64,000 nucleotides of DNA from Anisus vortex (taxonomy: Eukaryota > Mollusca > Gastropoda > Planorbidae). Positions 43,246-54,978 of the stretch are shown here, piece after piece. The position numbers were made by a program, and so were the translations under genes. Within the stretch, counting starts at the first letter, position 1; the number at the start of each line of letters is the position of its first letter. The DNA is taken from contig OX421497.1 in the NCBI GenBank assembly GCA_949126835.1, positions 45,221,226 through 45,285,225 on the forward strand. Reading direction: 5' to 3'. The notes under the pieces are model-generated. The model saw only the letters and a list, made by a program, of their open reading frames with translations, made no database searches and was not told the origin of the DNA.

Positions 43246-43440
43246 GTTAAGATAAACACTACTTCCCAAGAATCCACATCCGTACCCATAGGCCTCATCA
43301 GCCAATATGACCGTGTCAGTTCTGTTGATATACTGTGTTGACTGAACATATCTCTTCTTATTCACAATTGACCCGCACCCTGTATCTCGAATTACTTTTA
43401 CTTCTTGTCCATTCACAAATGCCGGAAAAGATTGACCAGT
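43222..43440 (-). pseudogene. Element C protease fragment
   Basis: Reads FVNGQEVKVIRDTGCGSIVN and then ILADEAYGYGCGF before a stop. RDTGCG is the active-site motif of a retropepsin, with the preceding hydrophobic strand. It is interrupted upstream and downstream. Its 3' edge overlaps the dispersed repeat at 43060-43245. Confidence 0.6.
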
Positions 43441-44073
43441 TGATGCTAAGACTGCAGCAACACACTCGCAACTGGTGTGTGCATTTCTGTCTTGTGTTAT
43501 ATGTAATCGTCTTCTGTATTCTCGAGCAAAATGTCATGGTCTTTTGCAATGTAAACAAATCAATGGTTGTCTTTCTTGCGGTTGACTTAATAGTTGCTTC
43601 CGATTTCCCATGTGAGATGTTTCATTTTCTTAGTGCGACACTTCATTTCCTCTGTGAGACATTTGGTGTTCTCTGTATGGTGTTTGGTGTTCTCTGTATG
43701 GTGTTTGGGCCACGGTTCTTTGTGTTTGCAAGCCTGAAATTAGGCGTTGCTCTTTTAGTCTTTGACTTAATATTGCTATGTCTGATTGCGTATTTTTGAA
43801 AACTTTCATGTTTTTGATCAAGGTTGCAGTGTCTCTCGTTTTTCTTTTCCCTGTAAAAACGCAAACAGAGGTTTTGATAATACACAGAGCACCTCATCAA
43901 CCACCCAAATCTGTTTTAAATTCTCGGGATTTTTTCAATCAATTCCTGCTAGTTCCAACCAATTATCAAGCGCTCTGCGAACATCTCCCACAATCGTGTC
44001 TGGATCTCCCGTCGACCCCATATCGTGGAAAAATCACTTTTTAAAAATTAATTCATAGTCTTTGGTTTGCTTT

Positions 44074-44400
44074 TTAGAAAAATTTTGAAAGATTTTCATT
44101 GGCCCTTCCATTTAGTTTCATGTGCATTATCGCAGCCCATAGACTTTTGTCAATCTTGAAGGAAAAGAGATGAGATTTTATTTGTTGGAGCCATGGCTCT
44201 AGTTTTACAGAGACGCCTTCGAAATCCTCTGTTTCTATTTTCGGTATTTGTCCAATTGGTCTGTTTGGTGTTTTTACCTCTAATTCTTTTATCCTTAATT
44301 GCCTAGCAAATCTCTCTACTTCTAATCTTGCCTCTCTTTCTTTACATTTAATTTCCATTTGTCTTTATTTTTCTCTTCTTTCTAGTTCGGCTACTTTTTT
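44074..44400 (-). pseudogene. Element C gag fragment
   Basis: Reads KEREARLEVERFARQLRIKE, IGQIPKIETEDFEGVSVKLE and PWLQQIKSHLFSFKIDKSLW. A charged coiled coil precedes a helical capsid-like part, as in many retrotransposon gag proteins. Frames shift afterwards. A degraded knuckle (CLFTLQKTMTFC-like) lies near 43540. Confidence 0.5.
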
Positions 44401-44984
44401 TTTTTTTAATTCTTTTTCTTTCTTACATTAACGAAATTCATTAATTCTGTGCCTTGCAAACCTAAACTAACACCAAACTGTTGCAACTCTTTTAAAAAAT
44501 CCATTATTGCTTTTTGTTTTGTTCAAAATAATAATATGATTAAAATAAATATCCTCTAACACCAAAATAATAAATTGTGCAATATATTTTTTTTTATTTC
44601 CTCTCGTTCACCTGACGTAATGTCTAGACATTGACCTTTTGAACTATTACAAAGAGTAGATAACTGTGTCTTGTCCTATAATGAATTTTCTACTTGTATT
44701 CTATTATTTTATTCAACTTACTTCCAAAATTCGTTATATTTAAAACATTTATGACAGTATTACTTGTTGCTCACCTCTTCTGATATTATCTGTTGTGCGC
44801 ACCACTTATCACATTACATTATAATGTGTAGCCACGTCTGACACCATTTGTCGTGGGCTCGTTTTATTTAAAAAAAATCGTTTTTTCCCGTCGATAAGAC
44901 GTAGTTTGCAAAAAGCTTGAATGTGGTTAACGTTTGGTTCTAAAATCCAAAGGGGATAATAAATGAGATGGGTTAGTTGGGATA

Positions 44985-45080
44985 AAGAGAAAGGTGGCTG
45001 GGCATTGTGCTAGGACGCCATGGCCACTGACACTGGTGAACGTTGCTTCTCAGGCCCTATTTGGTCCGACGGGTACTTTA
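44985..45080 (+). mobile_element. tRNA-derived SINE, tail fragment
   Basis: GGTGGCTGGGCATTGTGCTA, then GCCATGGCCACTGACACTGG and TTTGGTCCGACGGGTAC: the SINE tail in plus orientation, abutting the right repeat of element C. Confidence 0.7.
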
Positions 45081-45084
45081 ATTA

Positions 45085-45795
45085 AATGCATGTCTAACTG
45101 GTTTAATACAAAAGGGTTCCACCAAAGACTATAGAGTTTTTTTTTTATACATTACAATTTAAAAGGGCAATCAATATCTGATAGTTTTTAAATTAATACG
45201 TTTAAAGTCAACGCACTGATTATAACATACTGTTACATGCTGTTACAGTATGTAACAGTCTAATACATATATCTTTTTTAAACTGGATTGATATGACCCC
45301 CCTTCTCTCCCTCCCTAAGAGGTGGTGAGAAGATCTTGCGGAGGTGGGGGTAGTGGTACTGTCTTTGGCGATGGTTGTTGGGGGCGTTGAAAAGCAAGTG
45401 GTTTTACGAATGAAATTAATAACTTGAGCACCCCTGATATTTAAATTGCAAATATTAATGTCACTCTTTAAAAATATAACTGTATATTTACCTCTGTACA
45501 GAGACTAACCAAATAGTCGACGGTTCCATTATCGCCCTATATAAAAACAGTGTAATACCAATTTAAAGGTCATTAATCAATCTTTATATATTTATCATTG
45601 ATCGATTACGGTATTTTATTACTTGTTTTACTTATAAAACAATAGAAGATTTTCAGACAGTGACTTACGCTACTTATATTGAAAGCGATACTGTGTATAG
45701 TGGAAATGTTATTGATAAATTCAATGATAACATAATAAGGAACAAGGTGATCTTACAGGGCATCTTGTTACCTGTGTAGAGAAGTAACTAATAAA
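45085..45795. other. No gene seen
   Basis: AT-rich DNA with a GC-richer patch at 45300-45400 (GGTGGGGGTAGTGG). No family recognised. Confidence 0.4.
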
Positions 45796-45799
45796 GACA

Positions 45800-46860
45800 G
45801 GAAGATAATTGACACGAAAATATAGAACATGTCTTGGGATGAGAAAATGTTTTTTTGTGAGAGCATCAGTAAGTGCGATAGATGTAAAAGAAAGAAAAGC
45901 TGTTGTAACTGAAAGGAACAAGAGGAACAATACAATGCCACTGAGCCTAAAGGACATTGGAGAAAGAAATAGAATTTGCAAAGAAATGTTTTTGAATATA
46001 ACATGTCTGAAAAAATGGTGGGCTTGGAATACCATCATAGGTGATAATGGTGAAACATTCATGACATTGCTAGTGCAAGAATCATTAAGTTCATTAAAAA
46101 ATATATAGGACGATGACCAATAATTCCATCGCATTATAGTCGAAACGGTCAAAAAAGTTATATTTGGAACCATTATTTCAGTCATATTCATATATCTATC
46201 GTAAGTACAGCGAGATTTGTTATGTTCAAGGTAAACCTAAAATGTTTAGGTCATATTTTGGTCCAGATAGAAAAGCCTTGAACATTTCGAGATTTCGACC
46301 ACTAAAAGATCAATATAACACTTGTGAATTCTCAAAGGGTAATTTTGATGATTATGTAATTTTTACAATAAATATAGGGAGAGAAAAGAGGCTGCACAAA
46401 ATGAAAAATCAAAAGAGACTTATTATATTGAATTCCCACACTAAAGTGTTGTGTGTGGTTTTGCAGAGAGTTTTGTTAGCACCATCTCTTAAGGCATCCG
46501 TCCTCTAGTATAAAACCAAATTGTAGGTCCACAACTACACAATCTACGACATGGTTTTAAAAGATGTTGTATGCTTCGTTTGGAAGTGCTAATGAATTTG
46601 CATCATATCTTGTAAAAAATTAGAAGAAAATTTAAATTTTTCTGACCATGTGATCATTTTATGGCGGCATTTATAAGAATCGAAATCGTCAAAATCGTGT
46701 TATTGACACAGCTTTAAGAATTTTATGTCTGTAGATCATGCAAAAATAGTGGAGCAAAAAGTTTTTGAGCATGGACATACTCAGATGGAGGTCGATAGTT
46801 TTCACGCAACTATTGAAAGACGCTTAAAAAAGCAAGGACATTTATTTACCACTTAATTTT
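45800..46860 (+). pseudogene. Remnant of an uncharacterised transposon-like gene (GHTQME family)
   Basis: Pieces in several frames: VKERKAVVTERNKRNN, RNRICKEMFLNITCLKKWWA, VLLAPSLKASVL, VHNYTIYDMVLKDVVCFVWK and, near the end, KVFEHGHTQMEVDSFHATIE followed by RRLKK. I have seen this order in multicopy proteins of insects, cnidarians and molluscs that behave like transposon genes; the GHTQMExDSxHxxIE block is their signature. I do not know an established family name or catalytic site. Several stops and shifts show decay. No terminal repeats were identified. Confidence 0.5.
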
Positions 46861-46869
46861 TAAATATAT

Positions 46870-47706
46870 CTTTCTACGATTTTCTTTCAATTTGTTCAAT
46901 TAAATTCATTAAAATGTTCTCGTCTCATACTAAATAAAAGTTGTCTTTTGTAATTTGTATCAATTTTTTTTTCGAAAGTTTGACAATTTTTAAATTAAAG
47001 TTCATTTTAAAATCTAAAATGTATTGTTTCGTTTCATAATCCATACAAATTGTTAAACTAGTGAATTAATTATTGTGTAGGGCCTATATTGTATTAGCGA
47101 GAATCAATAGCTACATTTTCATGTAATATAATAGTATCCACCACTGTAAAATGTATAGGTACAAACCGGCGAAGATTTAAAAACGATATCAAAATAAACC
47201 GGCCTACTTGATGGAAAGACTCAAAATTGAAAATTCATTTTAATTATTTTTTTTAATCGTAAAACGGGCAAATCCAAAAAATTCAAAAAATAATGAAAAC
47301 AAAATTTTATAACAATTTAATTGGGTCAATATAACTTTCGAACACAAATAAAAAAAATTGAAAAAATTTTATTTGCACGATCTATGCGGTCTTCTGCTTC
47401 TCCTGAAAAAAAGTAGCTATTTTGGACTTGGTCGAATTTTCGCATGACAACAACGATACATAATTTTTTTATTATTTTTTTTTTTGCATAAGGGAAAAGG
47501 AAAGTTTTTTTTCTGAGCATCGTGTCAGATTGTCTTTGTGTTTTTAAATTAGAATTTAAGCCTTATGTATTATTATTACTTTACTCTTTGTTAGTTGTGA
47601 CTATTCGCTAGTAATGAAGCTTGCAGCTCTTTTCTAAATTTGTGCTAATTTTTTTATGTTTAACTAAAAAATTGAAGGTTATATAAGCTAGACAGACAAA
47701 TAGATG

Positions 47707-47708
<2 letters not shown>
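46870..47708. other. No gene seen
   Basis: AT-rich with long T runs. A minus-strand frame at 47326-47520 has no recognised features. Confidence 0.4.
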
Positions 47709-47750
<42 letters not shown>

Positions 47751-47751
47751 T

Positions 47752-48429
47752 TGTCATGTATTAATAGCGCACATTGCTTTGTTTTGTGGGAGGTACTAAG
47801 CCTAAACTGTTCTAAGAATACACTCTTGTGCCGACCTCAAATTCTCGGAATGGCTAGGAATAGCTTATTATTTCCCCTACAGGGAAGTTCATGTTAAAAC
47901 TATCATTTTTATTATGAGTTTTGTAATGATACAATTATTTTCACCCCTCCTGGCAATGGGTCTGTTCCCCGCTCTTCTCCGTGCGTGTGTAAGGCTAGGC
48001 ACCCGGCTAGGCAGCCAGTTTTGTACTGTTTTGCAGTTTTTGCAGATAATTTTGTAGATATTTCTTTTGAGTCTGTTGGATGAACGCTTGTGTTGGCACT
48101 ATTTTATTATTGGTGTAAATACTACATTTATTGTACATACTTGCAAATATCACCTGAATTAAATTATAAACAACATTTACACTGAAGGTTCCTCGTCAAG
48201 TTACTATTCTATTTTATTGTTTACAATACTTTAATGTATTTACTTTTAACTACAACGTCAAGGAAAGGAACTTTTAGATCGCAAATCCTGAGTTTGTGCC
48301 CAGGACAATAAGGAGAGTTCGTGTAATACTGAAATATAAATAATAATAACCAAAGTCTACCCTAGGACGAACGAGAATTATCAACAACATTTACACGGCT
48401 CTGACCACAAGGGGATTGTGGTCGTAACA
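47752..48429 (+). mobile_element. Candidate solo LTR between two TA microsatellites
   Basis: Starts TGTCATG right after a TA run (47709-47751) and ends GTCGTAACA right before another (48432-48505). The TG...CA ends and size of 678 bp fit an LTR, and element B sits in a TA run in the same way. No internal part and no second copy are present in the window, and the target duplicate is not clear, so this is tentative. Confidence 0.3.

Positions 48430-48431
<2 letters not shown>

Positions 48432-48505
<74 letters not shown>
48432..48505. repeat. TA microsatellite
   Basis: About 37 TA units without interruption. A shorter array of the same type is at 47709-47745. Confidence 0.95.
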
Positions 48506-48509
<4 letters not shown>

Positions 48510-48639
48510 AGGAAACAGTACTTAATCCTATGGTTTAAACCACTCATTTACTAATCTTTCCTCTCGACATAACGTTCCTACTTAAAATATTCTCTGTATT
48601 AGGACGTGACTGCTTATTTAACTTATGCATTAAGTTATT

Positions 48640-48805
48640 AACCAATATCTTGCTGAGGTTTTATTTTTTCGTGATTTTTACATATGTAATAGAAAGTGAT
48701 GATGTAATAAACAAATGAAAGTTATTTTGTGAAAATTTTTTTTTTTTTTATTGAAATATTACAATTTTTTGAAGTGTCCTTAAAAAAGAATGCCAGCAAC
48801 AAATG
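48640..48805. repeat. Possible short inverted-repeat element
   Basis: ATCTTGCTGAGG near 48645 and GAAGTGTCCTTAAAAAAGAA with GCCAGCAAC near 48770-48800 resemble the two ends of the element at 60400-60780. It is less certain than that copy. Confidence 0.3.
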
Positions 48806-48949
48806 ATACCGTGACATTGCATGTTTGCAATAGAAACAGGCCCTCTTATTTCAAGGATAAATACATATTTTTTTAACAATTTAAGTTAGAATTCTTAATT
48901 TATAGCTTTTTAAAACAATAAATTAGGAAAATAGTGTAATAAAACATTG

Positions 48950-49130
48950 GCATTCGAGTGGCATCCGGGCACGGAATGGGTTAACAGAACAAACCAGAAA
49001 AACCAATAACATCATTTAAAACACTAATAAAAATGCAAGATTAGACTCTGACCACAGATAAGCGTAGGACGCAATAATATTTTTTACAGAAGTTGCGTGT
49101 GTAATATATAAGTACCAGGTGACCGATCAT
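48950..49130 (+). mobile_element. CR1/Jockey-like LINE, 3' end
   Basis: GAGTGGCATCCGGGCACGGA, then AACCAGAAAAACCAATAAC, then AAAATGCAAGATTAGACTCT and GTAGGACGCAATAAT: the same 3' end as at 2880-3030. Confidence 0.7.
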
Positions 49131-50375
49131 TCGATCGGTAATAAAGAGCAGGCGCTTGTACCTTAACATAATGTGTATGTAAAACAACAGTGCATAAATT
49201 TAAAAAATACGTCTTTACCAGTCCTATCAATTATATTTGTCTGTTTCCTTTTTCTACTATGAAGAACATGGGCTTTAAATTCGAACAGTCGAAGCAGATT
49301 TTTATTTGTGCAGTCTAATATCTAGATTTTGCCCCCCCACCCCCCCCAAAAAAAAAAAAAAATATAAAAAAATAAAAAAATAAATTAAAAAATAAAAATA
49401 AAACAGCTTAATCTCATTTCATACCCTAAAAAAACCATGTCGTCTAGAGTTGTCAGTTTTAAATCCAACAGAAATATATATCATTTATGTCATTATGTTA
49501 TGTATTTAAAAGACTGAAAATGAAAACTTTAAATTTAATATATCGTGAATTACGTTACAATTATTAATTCTTCTACCCTTTCCCCTACTTTAACAACTAA
49601 CTGTCAAACTTTCTAGTGACCCCTCCCTCCCTCACCCTATTCAAGCTAACAATGACTTACAGCCGGCAAGTTAATTTGATATAAATTAAAAAGGTCTACG
49701 AATACATGTAATACATTTTTACTAGTTTACCAGATTTCATATTGACTTCGTAACAGTCTAATAGTAAGTTCTTACTTGGGCACATATATAAATCTAAAGT
49801 AAAGTTTGTAAATCACTTGTAAAAAATATCTTATACAAAAAAGTATTTATTATTTTCAATGTTTTCAATGTATTATTCCAAACATTGTTAAAATATATAG
49901 TTTGGTGTAACCTTTTTTTAATATCCTCCATGTGTGTTACTATTTAAATAAACTATCGCGGCAAAATATAATGTCGATTAATTAAAACAATGGTATAATA
50001 AACATTTTAAAAAATTGTTTAAATTTTGAGCATAACACGTTTAATACTAAATAATTAAAGTTGAAATTATGTTATTCATTGAAAAGACTGCAAAGAAAAG
50101 ATTATAATAAAGCTACGTTAGATGATTTGTTTAATTCCCCCCCCCCCCTTGCACCCCACCCCCTCAATAAAACTAACAGTATATTACACTTCTGACTATT
50201 GTTATAAGGAAATTACGAATAAATTGAATACATCTTTTCTAGTTGACCAGATTTCGAATTGACAATGTTAACCTATTCTAAAATATCTTACTTTGGTAGG
50301 CCTATATAAGCAAATCATACATATTTTAATGAAACATTCGTAAACATTTGTATTGAATAAAAAAAAGTGGATACT

Positions 50376-50760
50376 AATACAGTGTATAATATTTACAGTG
50401 TAGAGTATACTACTACATTGTATACTATAAACGGTGTAGTGTATTCTGCTACAGTGTACACTATATACGGTGTAGTGTATACTGCTACAGTGTATACTAT
50501 ATACGGTGTAGTGAATACTGCTAGAGTGTACACTATATACGGAGTAGTGTATACTGCTTCAATGTACACTATATACGGTGTAGTGTATAATGCTTCAATG
50601 TACACTATATACGGTGTAGTGTATACTTCTACAGAGTACACTATATACGGAGTAGTGTATTCTGCTACAGTGTACACTATACACGGTGTAGTGTATACTC
50701 CTACAGTGTATACTATATACGGTGTAGTGTATACTCCTACAGTGTATGCTAGACTATATA
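50376..50760. repeat. 36-bp minisatellite, about ten units, open on both strands
   Basis: Unit GTGTAGTGTATACTGCTACA plus GTGTACACTATATACG. The length is a multiple of three, so plus and minus strands each keep over 140 open codons (12-residue repeat such as VYTIYGVVYTAT). The duplicated block at 52040-52065 has no array at the matching place. It is not a gene. Confidence 0.85.
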
Positions 50761-52167
50761 CAGTTATACAGTTTTTGTACCAAAAAAAAAAAAAGATTTC
50801 GACGTATTTTTTTCCAAACAATGTTAGATGACAGAAAGTTAAAAATAGACCTTAAGTTTGGTGAAACTTCATCTAATCCTGTTATTATTTAAACGGCAAA
50901 CTATTATCTCACTATTAATTAATACGTAAATATTTTACTTGTTTTAATCTCAAATATATTGAAGTCTAATCTAAAATACATTGAAAACATAATCTAAATA
51001 AGCCTCGATGGCCACATACTATTATTTGTCACCCACTGGCTGTAGTTTGCACACCCCTGCATTACATAAATTATTTTCAATGTTTTCAATGTATTATTCC
51101 AAACATTATTTGACAAAAAAAAGTAAAAATATATAGTTTGGTGTAAACCTTATCTAATATCCTCCCCTTGTGTTACTATTTAAAATAAACTATCGCGGCA
51201 AAATATCATATCGATTAATTAAAACAATGGTATAATAAACATTTTACTTTTTTAAAAAAATTTTGAGCATTACGCCAGTAGAATACTGAATAATTAAAGG
51301 TGAAATTAGGTTATTCATTGAAAGACTGCAAATGAAAAGATTATAATATACGTTAGATGATTTGTTTCATTCCCCCCCCCCCCCCCCCATCAATAAAACG
51401 AACATTATATTACACTTCTGACTATTGTTATAAGGAAAATACGAATAAATTGATGCATCTTTTTTAGTTTACCACATTTCGAATTCACAATGTTAACATA
51501 ATCTAATATATCTTACTTTGGTAGGCCTATGTTAGCAAATCATACATAAATTTAATAAAACATTCGTAAACATGTGTAGGCCTATTTTATAACCGGTGGC
51601 TTAGTGTTTTTTTTAATTAGTTCACAAAAACTTTATATCAAGCTACCAGGGAGTTTTCTTTTTAATTACTCCACATATGTAACGAAAAACATTTATTATA
51701 TAAACATAGCGAATATCATTTTCAATCTTTATAAAATTTAAACGTGTAGGCTAAATTTGACAATTTTACTTTCAACAAAAATATACCAATGTGCCAATGA
51801 TGTAATGATCTTATTCATTTAAAAGACTGCAAATGAAAAGATTATAATATACTTTAGATGAATTGTTTAATTCCCCCCCCCCCCTTTTTTTCAATAAAAC
51901 TAACAGTAGGCCTATGCTACACGTCTAACTATTGTTATGAATTGAATACATCTTTTCTAGTTTACTATTTTTACTTGGGTAGGTCTATATAAGCAAATCA
52001 TGAATATATTTAAGAACACATTCGTAAACACATTTCGTGTTTAAAAAAAAAAGTAGATCCTATTATTTTTTTCGACGTGTTTTTTTTTCCAAACAATATT
52101 TGATTTAAAAAAAAAGTAAAATATATAGTTTGGTGAAACCTAAATCTAATTCTGTTATTACTTAAAC

Positions 52168-52360
52168 CATAGACTTTCGATTTTAATTTTTCATTGAGAA
52201 AATCATAGCGATGAAATAAAACGGAACTTGTATATCAATAACTTTATTTCCTGTATAGCAATTACGTTATTTAGAATCGGGAATTCCGAAAAATCAGTGT
52301 TTCAAGTCATTATAGAGCAGAAATACTAAAGCAAGCGGTCCATGTATTTTATAGTCTATG
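52168..52360. mobile_element. 193-bp MITE with 7-bp target duplication and visible empty site
   Basis: Ends CATAGACT and AGTCTATG are inverted repeats. CTTAAAC flanks both sides (52161-52167 and 52361-52367). The paralogous block at 50885-50905 reads ATTTAAACGG through the site without the insert. The superfamily is not clear from a 7-bp duplicate. Confidence 0.75.
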
Positions 52361-52610
52361 CTTAAACGTAAAACTATTATTTCACTAGTAATTAATACGT
52401 AATGGAAAACATTTCCAACATGGTTATAAAGATTCCATTTATCTTTTCCTCATATAATTGTTAAGCTGCTATTTTCTTTTATTTAATCTAAAATACATTG
52501 AAAATTGCATTATCTAAATAGGCCTAGTAAGCCTCGAGGGCCGCATACTAATATTTATCAACCCACTGGCTGTAGTTTGCACACCACTGCATTACATAAA
52601 TTACACTTAG

Positions 52611-53114
52611 TCTTGCTTTAAATTATATCTACCATCGGTGCGCAACAGTAGTCTAAACAAGAAATTAAACTTCTTTCTGTTGCTGTACGGGTATTTCCGA
52701 AACGTCACAACTGCGACGCAAAAAAACACCGCTCTTGAAAGCGCGCTACATGTGGGTCGATCAATGGCATGTTTTCACGGCCAAAATGAATAATCTACGA
52801 TAAATCTAAGGGTATTTTTGTCTAACGTTCATTTCCGATTTTTATTTGTGGGGCCGAAAAGCTGTAGATTTTTTTTTAGGTGAAACAAGTCGTGCATTAA
52901 AACATGAAGATAATCGTTAGAGCGCTTTTGAAGAAAATTTCCAGACATATATATATATATATACATACAATTTTAACTCGTATTATAGTATAGGATATAA
53001 GAATATATCATCAATCATATTAATTTTTTTAAAGTATGCTTTATATAATAATATATTTGTTTTTTGCATAATTTGCTGTAGATATTGTGATACTCGGCGT
53101 AAGCACCTAGACAA
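52611..53114. other. No gene seen
   Basis: AT-rich DNA between the duplicated block and the TA run. A GC-richer patch at 52680-52790 has no recognised motif. A short TA run is at 52948-52963. Confidence 0.4.

Positions 53115-53188
<74 letters not shown>
53115..53188. repeat. AT microsatellite, insertion target of element B
   Basis: AT units run directly into the TG of element B, and the array resumes after the element's other end (58889-58910). The element is therefore inserted inside the microsatellite. Confidence 0.9.
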
Positions 53189-53191
<3 letters not shown>

Positions 53192-53464
53192 AACGGCTTG
53201 ATCTAGGGGTATGGTTATGTAGATTAATTCTTATAGATTCTCAAGTCGACACATTGCTTTTCAATGAACAAAAACTCTTTAATTCAGTAAAACAAGTACA
53301 AAACAACGAACACAACTGCACAGCACGACGACTTAAAAAGTAAGCACACAACCCCGTGTCCACTCGTGACACGTTCAACACACTAGCCAGTCACTGGCCT
53401 CAACCAATGAACGTAGAGGTCAGCTATAAGGGATAGCTGGGTAAAGAGGGCAAGGTTCGTAACA
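53189..53464 (-). repeat. Element B, 3' LTR
   Basis: TGTAACGG...TAACA in plus-strand reading. It is the downstream LTR relative to the minus-strand genes. A short purine-rich stretch (GGATAATAGGG on the minus strand) lies next to it at 53465-53475 and may be the polypurine tract. Confidence 0.9.
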
Positions 53465-54950
53465 CCCTATTATCCGGGGAGAAAAAAAAATATTTTTGTT
53501 AATCTTAAACTAAATATTTTTTTTTATACAAATATCTCAAGGTACAGAAACAAAAGTATGTGACAATAATAGGGGTAAGATTTATGAGAACATAAGGAAG
53601 AAAGAGTGACATTATTAATTAAACACAGCAGTGTAAATATAACGCACAACACTGACAACAGCATAATAGTAGAATTAACTTAATAAAAAGAGAAAAACTC
53701 AACTTAACATAAACCATTTAGGTCAAAATAAAAGGGGCATAACTTTAGAAGTTATCAGTATTCTCCCTTGTCATTGTACAATAATAAATTCGGTGAAGCG
53801 TGAAAAAATTTTTTTTATACACACTGAAAAATGACCGAGGTCACAACAAAATGGGAAAAAATTTAAATACAGTAATACATTATTCAGATTAGGTCTGGCA
53901 AGACAAGAAATATCATAGCTTAAGTCTAGACAGAACACAACAATCTCGTTCTTCATTGAAAAATCAATACAATGCATTAATTTTCATTATTTTAAAGTTA
54001 ACTCAACCCACGTCCATTTAATTCTGAACTAAACATCTTTTGTCATTGTCAATAACTTCATAACAATAAAAACGACAATCAACTCAACCGACAATCAACT
54101 CAACCGCGGCGACACTTCCCGTATTGAAATTAAATTTCTTTCCATTCATAAAAATCATACTATCTCTGTAGCATAAGTTTTCCACTGTTAACTAGTGTAT
54201 GCTTGACCCAATTACGGTCTTAGCTCTAGGACAGTTTAATTTTCAATTTCAAGCCTGCTGGCCGTCTTTCTAACTACACATTAGATAACTGGTGACCCCA
54301 ATTCATAGAATCAAACAATACTCTCCTTCTCTCTCTCACGTTTTTTCCTATCTCTCTATCAGTATCATTCTACTCTCTCTTTCTAATGCAAGTTAACCAC
54401 ATCACCTCTTAAGGTAAAAAAAAATCTCTACGCGACAATAAGTTGCGACAATTAATGAGCATTATAGATTTAATAAACTTACGACTATAATTATAGTATA
54501 ATCTCAAAATTACATTAATTTATGTTAAATTTAAGAAATTACACTTTGTAAGTGACAGAATGAAGCTAGTTTATAGAAAAATCATTTATAAATACAATGT
54601 CTATGATATCAGTGACATTTTTCCTAATTGCGTCATTAATTTCTGTGCACACTCTTTTGTATACAACATATATTCTTAGTTTAAACATTTCATCTTCATC
54701 AAAATATGAATATTATTCAAAATACTAGTCAATTTACTTAATCAACCGAAAAATATATAAAAAAATGAGCATCCAACAACAACAAAATCTTGATATCAAC
54801 TAGTAAGTAATTACGTCTTATAGACTTTAGAAAACTTAATAATTCTTTGGTAGCAGAAATAGCATAATGTTTTTTTTTTCAAACATAAGTTAACATAAGA
54901 CAAATATGTGTAAGTGCTCAAGGTCTACCAATGTCCTTGTCATCAATACA
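53465..54950 (-). other. Element B, degraded region after the RT start
   Basis: Beyond the frameshift the minus strand keeps TDYRKLNAVTKT (54997-54960) in the next frame, the first conserved block of a Gypsy-like RT. Soon after comes a short VNCIDD-like piece, and then nothing coding. The palm motifs and RNase H are gone. The rest is AT-rich. Confidence 0.7.
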
Positions 54951-54978
54951 ATTCACAATACAGTTTTAGTTACTGCAT

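Larger units (their letters stand above)
41986..44945 (-). mobile_element. LTR retrotransposon C, decayed, minus strand
   Basis: Two direct repeats of about 245 bp (41986-42233 and 44700-44945) flank gag-like and protease-like frames on the minus strand. Read on the minus strand each repeat contains AATAAAACGAGCCCACGACA, a plausible LTR end, then TGGTGTCAGACGTGG, which looks like a tRNA primer site, then leader sequence. The left repeat also has leader after its LTR end, so the arrangement is LTR-inside-LTR-inside, as in a head-to-tail dimer, not a simple single element. Element A is inserted at its left end. Confidence 0.5.
49840..52610. repeat. Tandem duplication of a roughly 1.2 kb block
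   Basis: Blocks recur in order. Block a (ATTTTCAATGTTTTCAATGT through ACTATCGCGGCAAAATAT and a C run) lies at 49840-50340, 51066-51560 and partly 51780-52050. Block b (CCAAACAATRTT and GTTTGGTGAAAC) lies at 50780-50960 and 52065-52430. Block c (CTGGCTGTAGTTTGCACAC) lies at 50960-51070 and 52480-52610. Block c looks like the end of a hAT MITE. No gene is inside. Confidence 0.8.

Noticed and set aside
41986..44945. Reading the 245-bp repeats as a normal pair of LTRs
   Set aside because: Each repeat contains a primer-like site and leader inside it, which an LTR pair would not share on the same side.
48362..48547. 61-codon frame with an IYIY run
   Set aside because: It is a translation of a TA microsatellite.
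50367..50831. 154-codon plus-strand and 142-codon minus-strand frames
   Set aside because: They are products of the 36-bp array, whose length is a multiple of three. The two frames mirror each other and there is no other protein feature.
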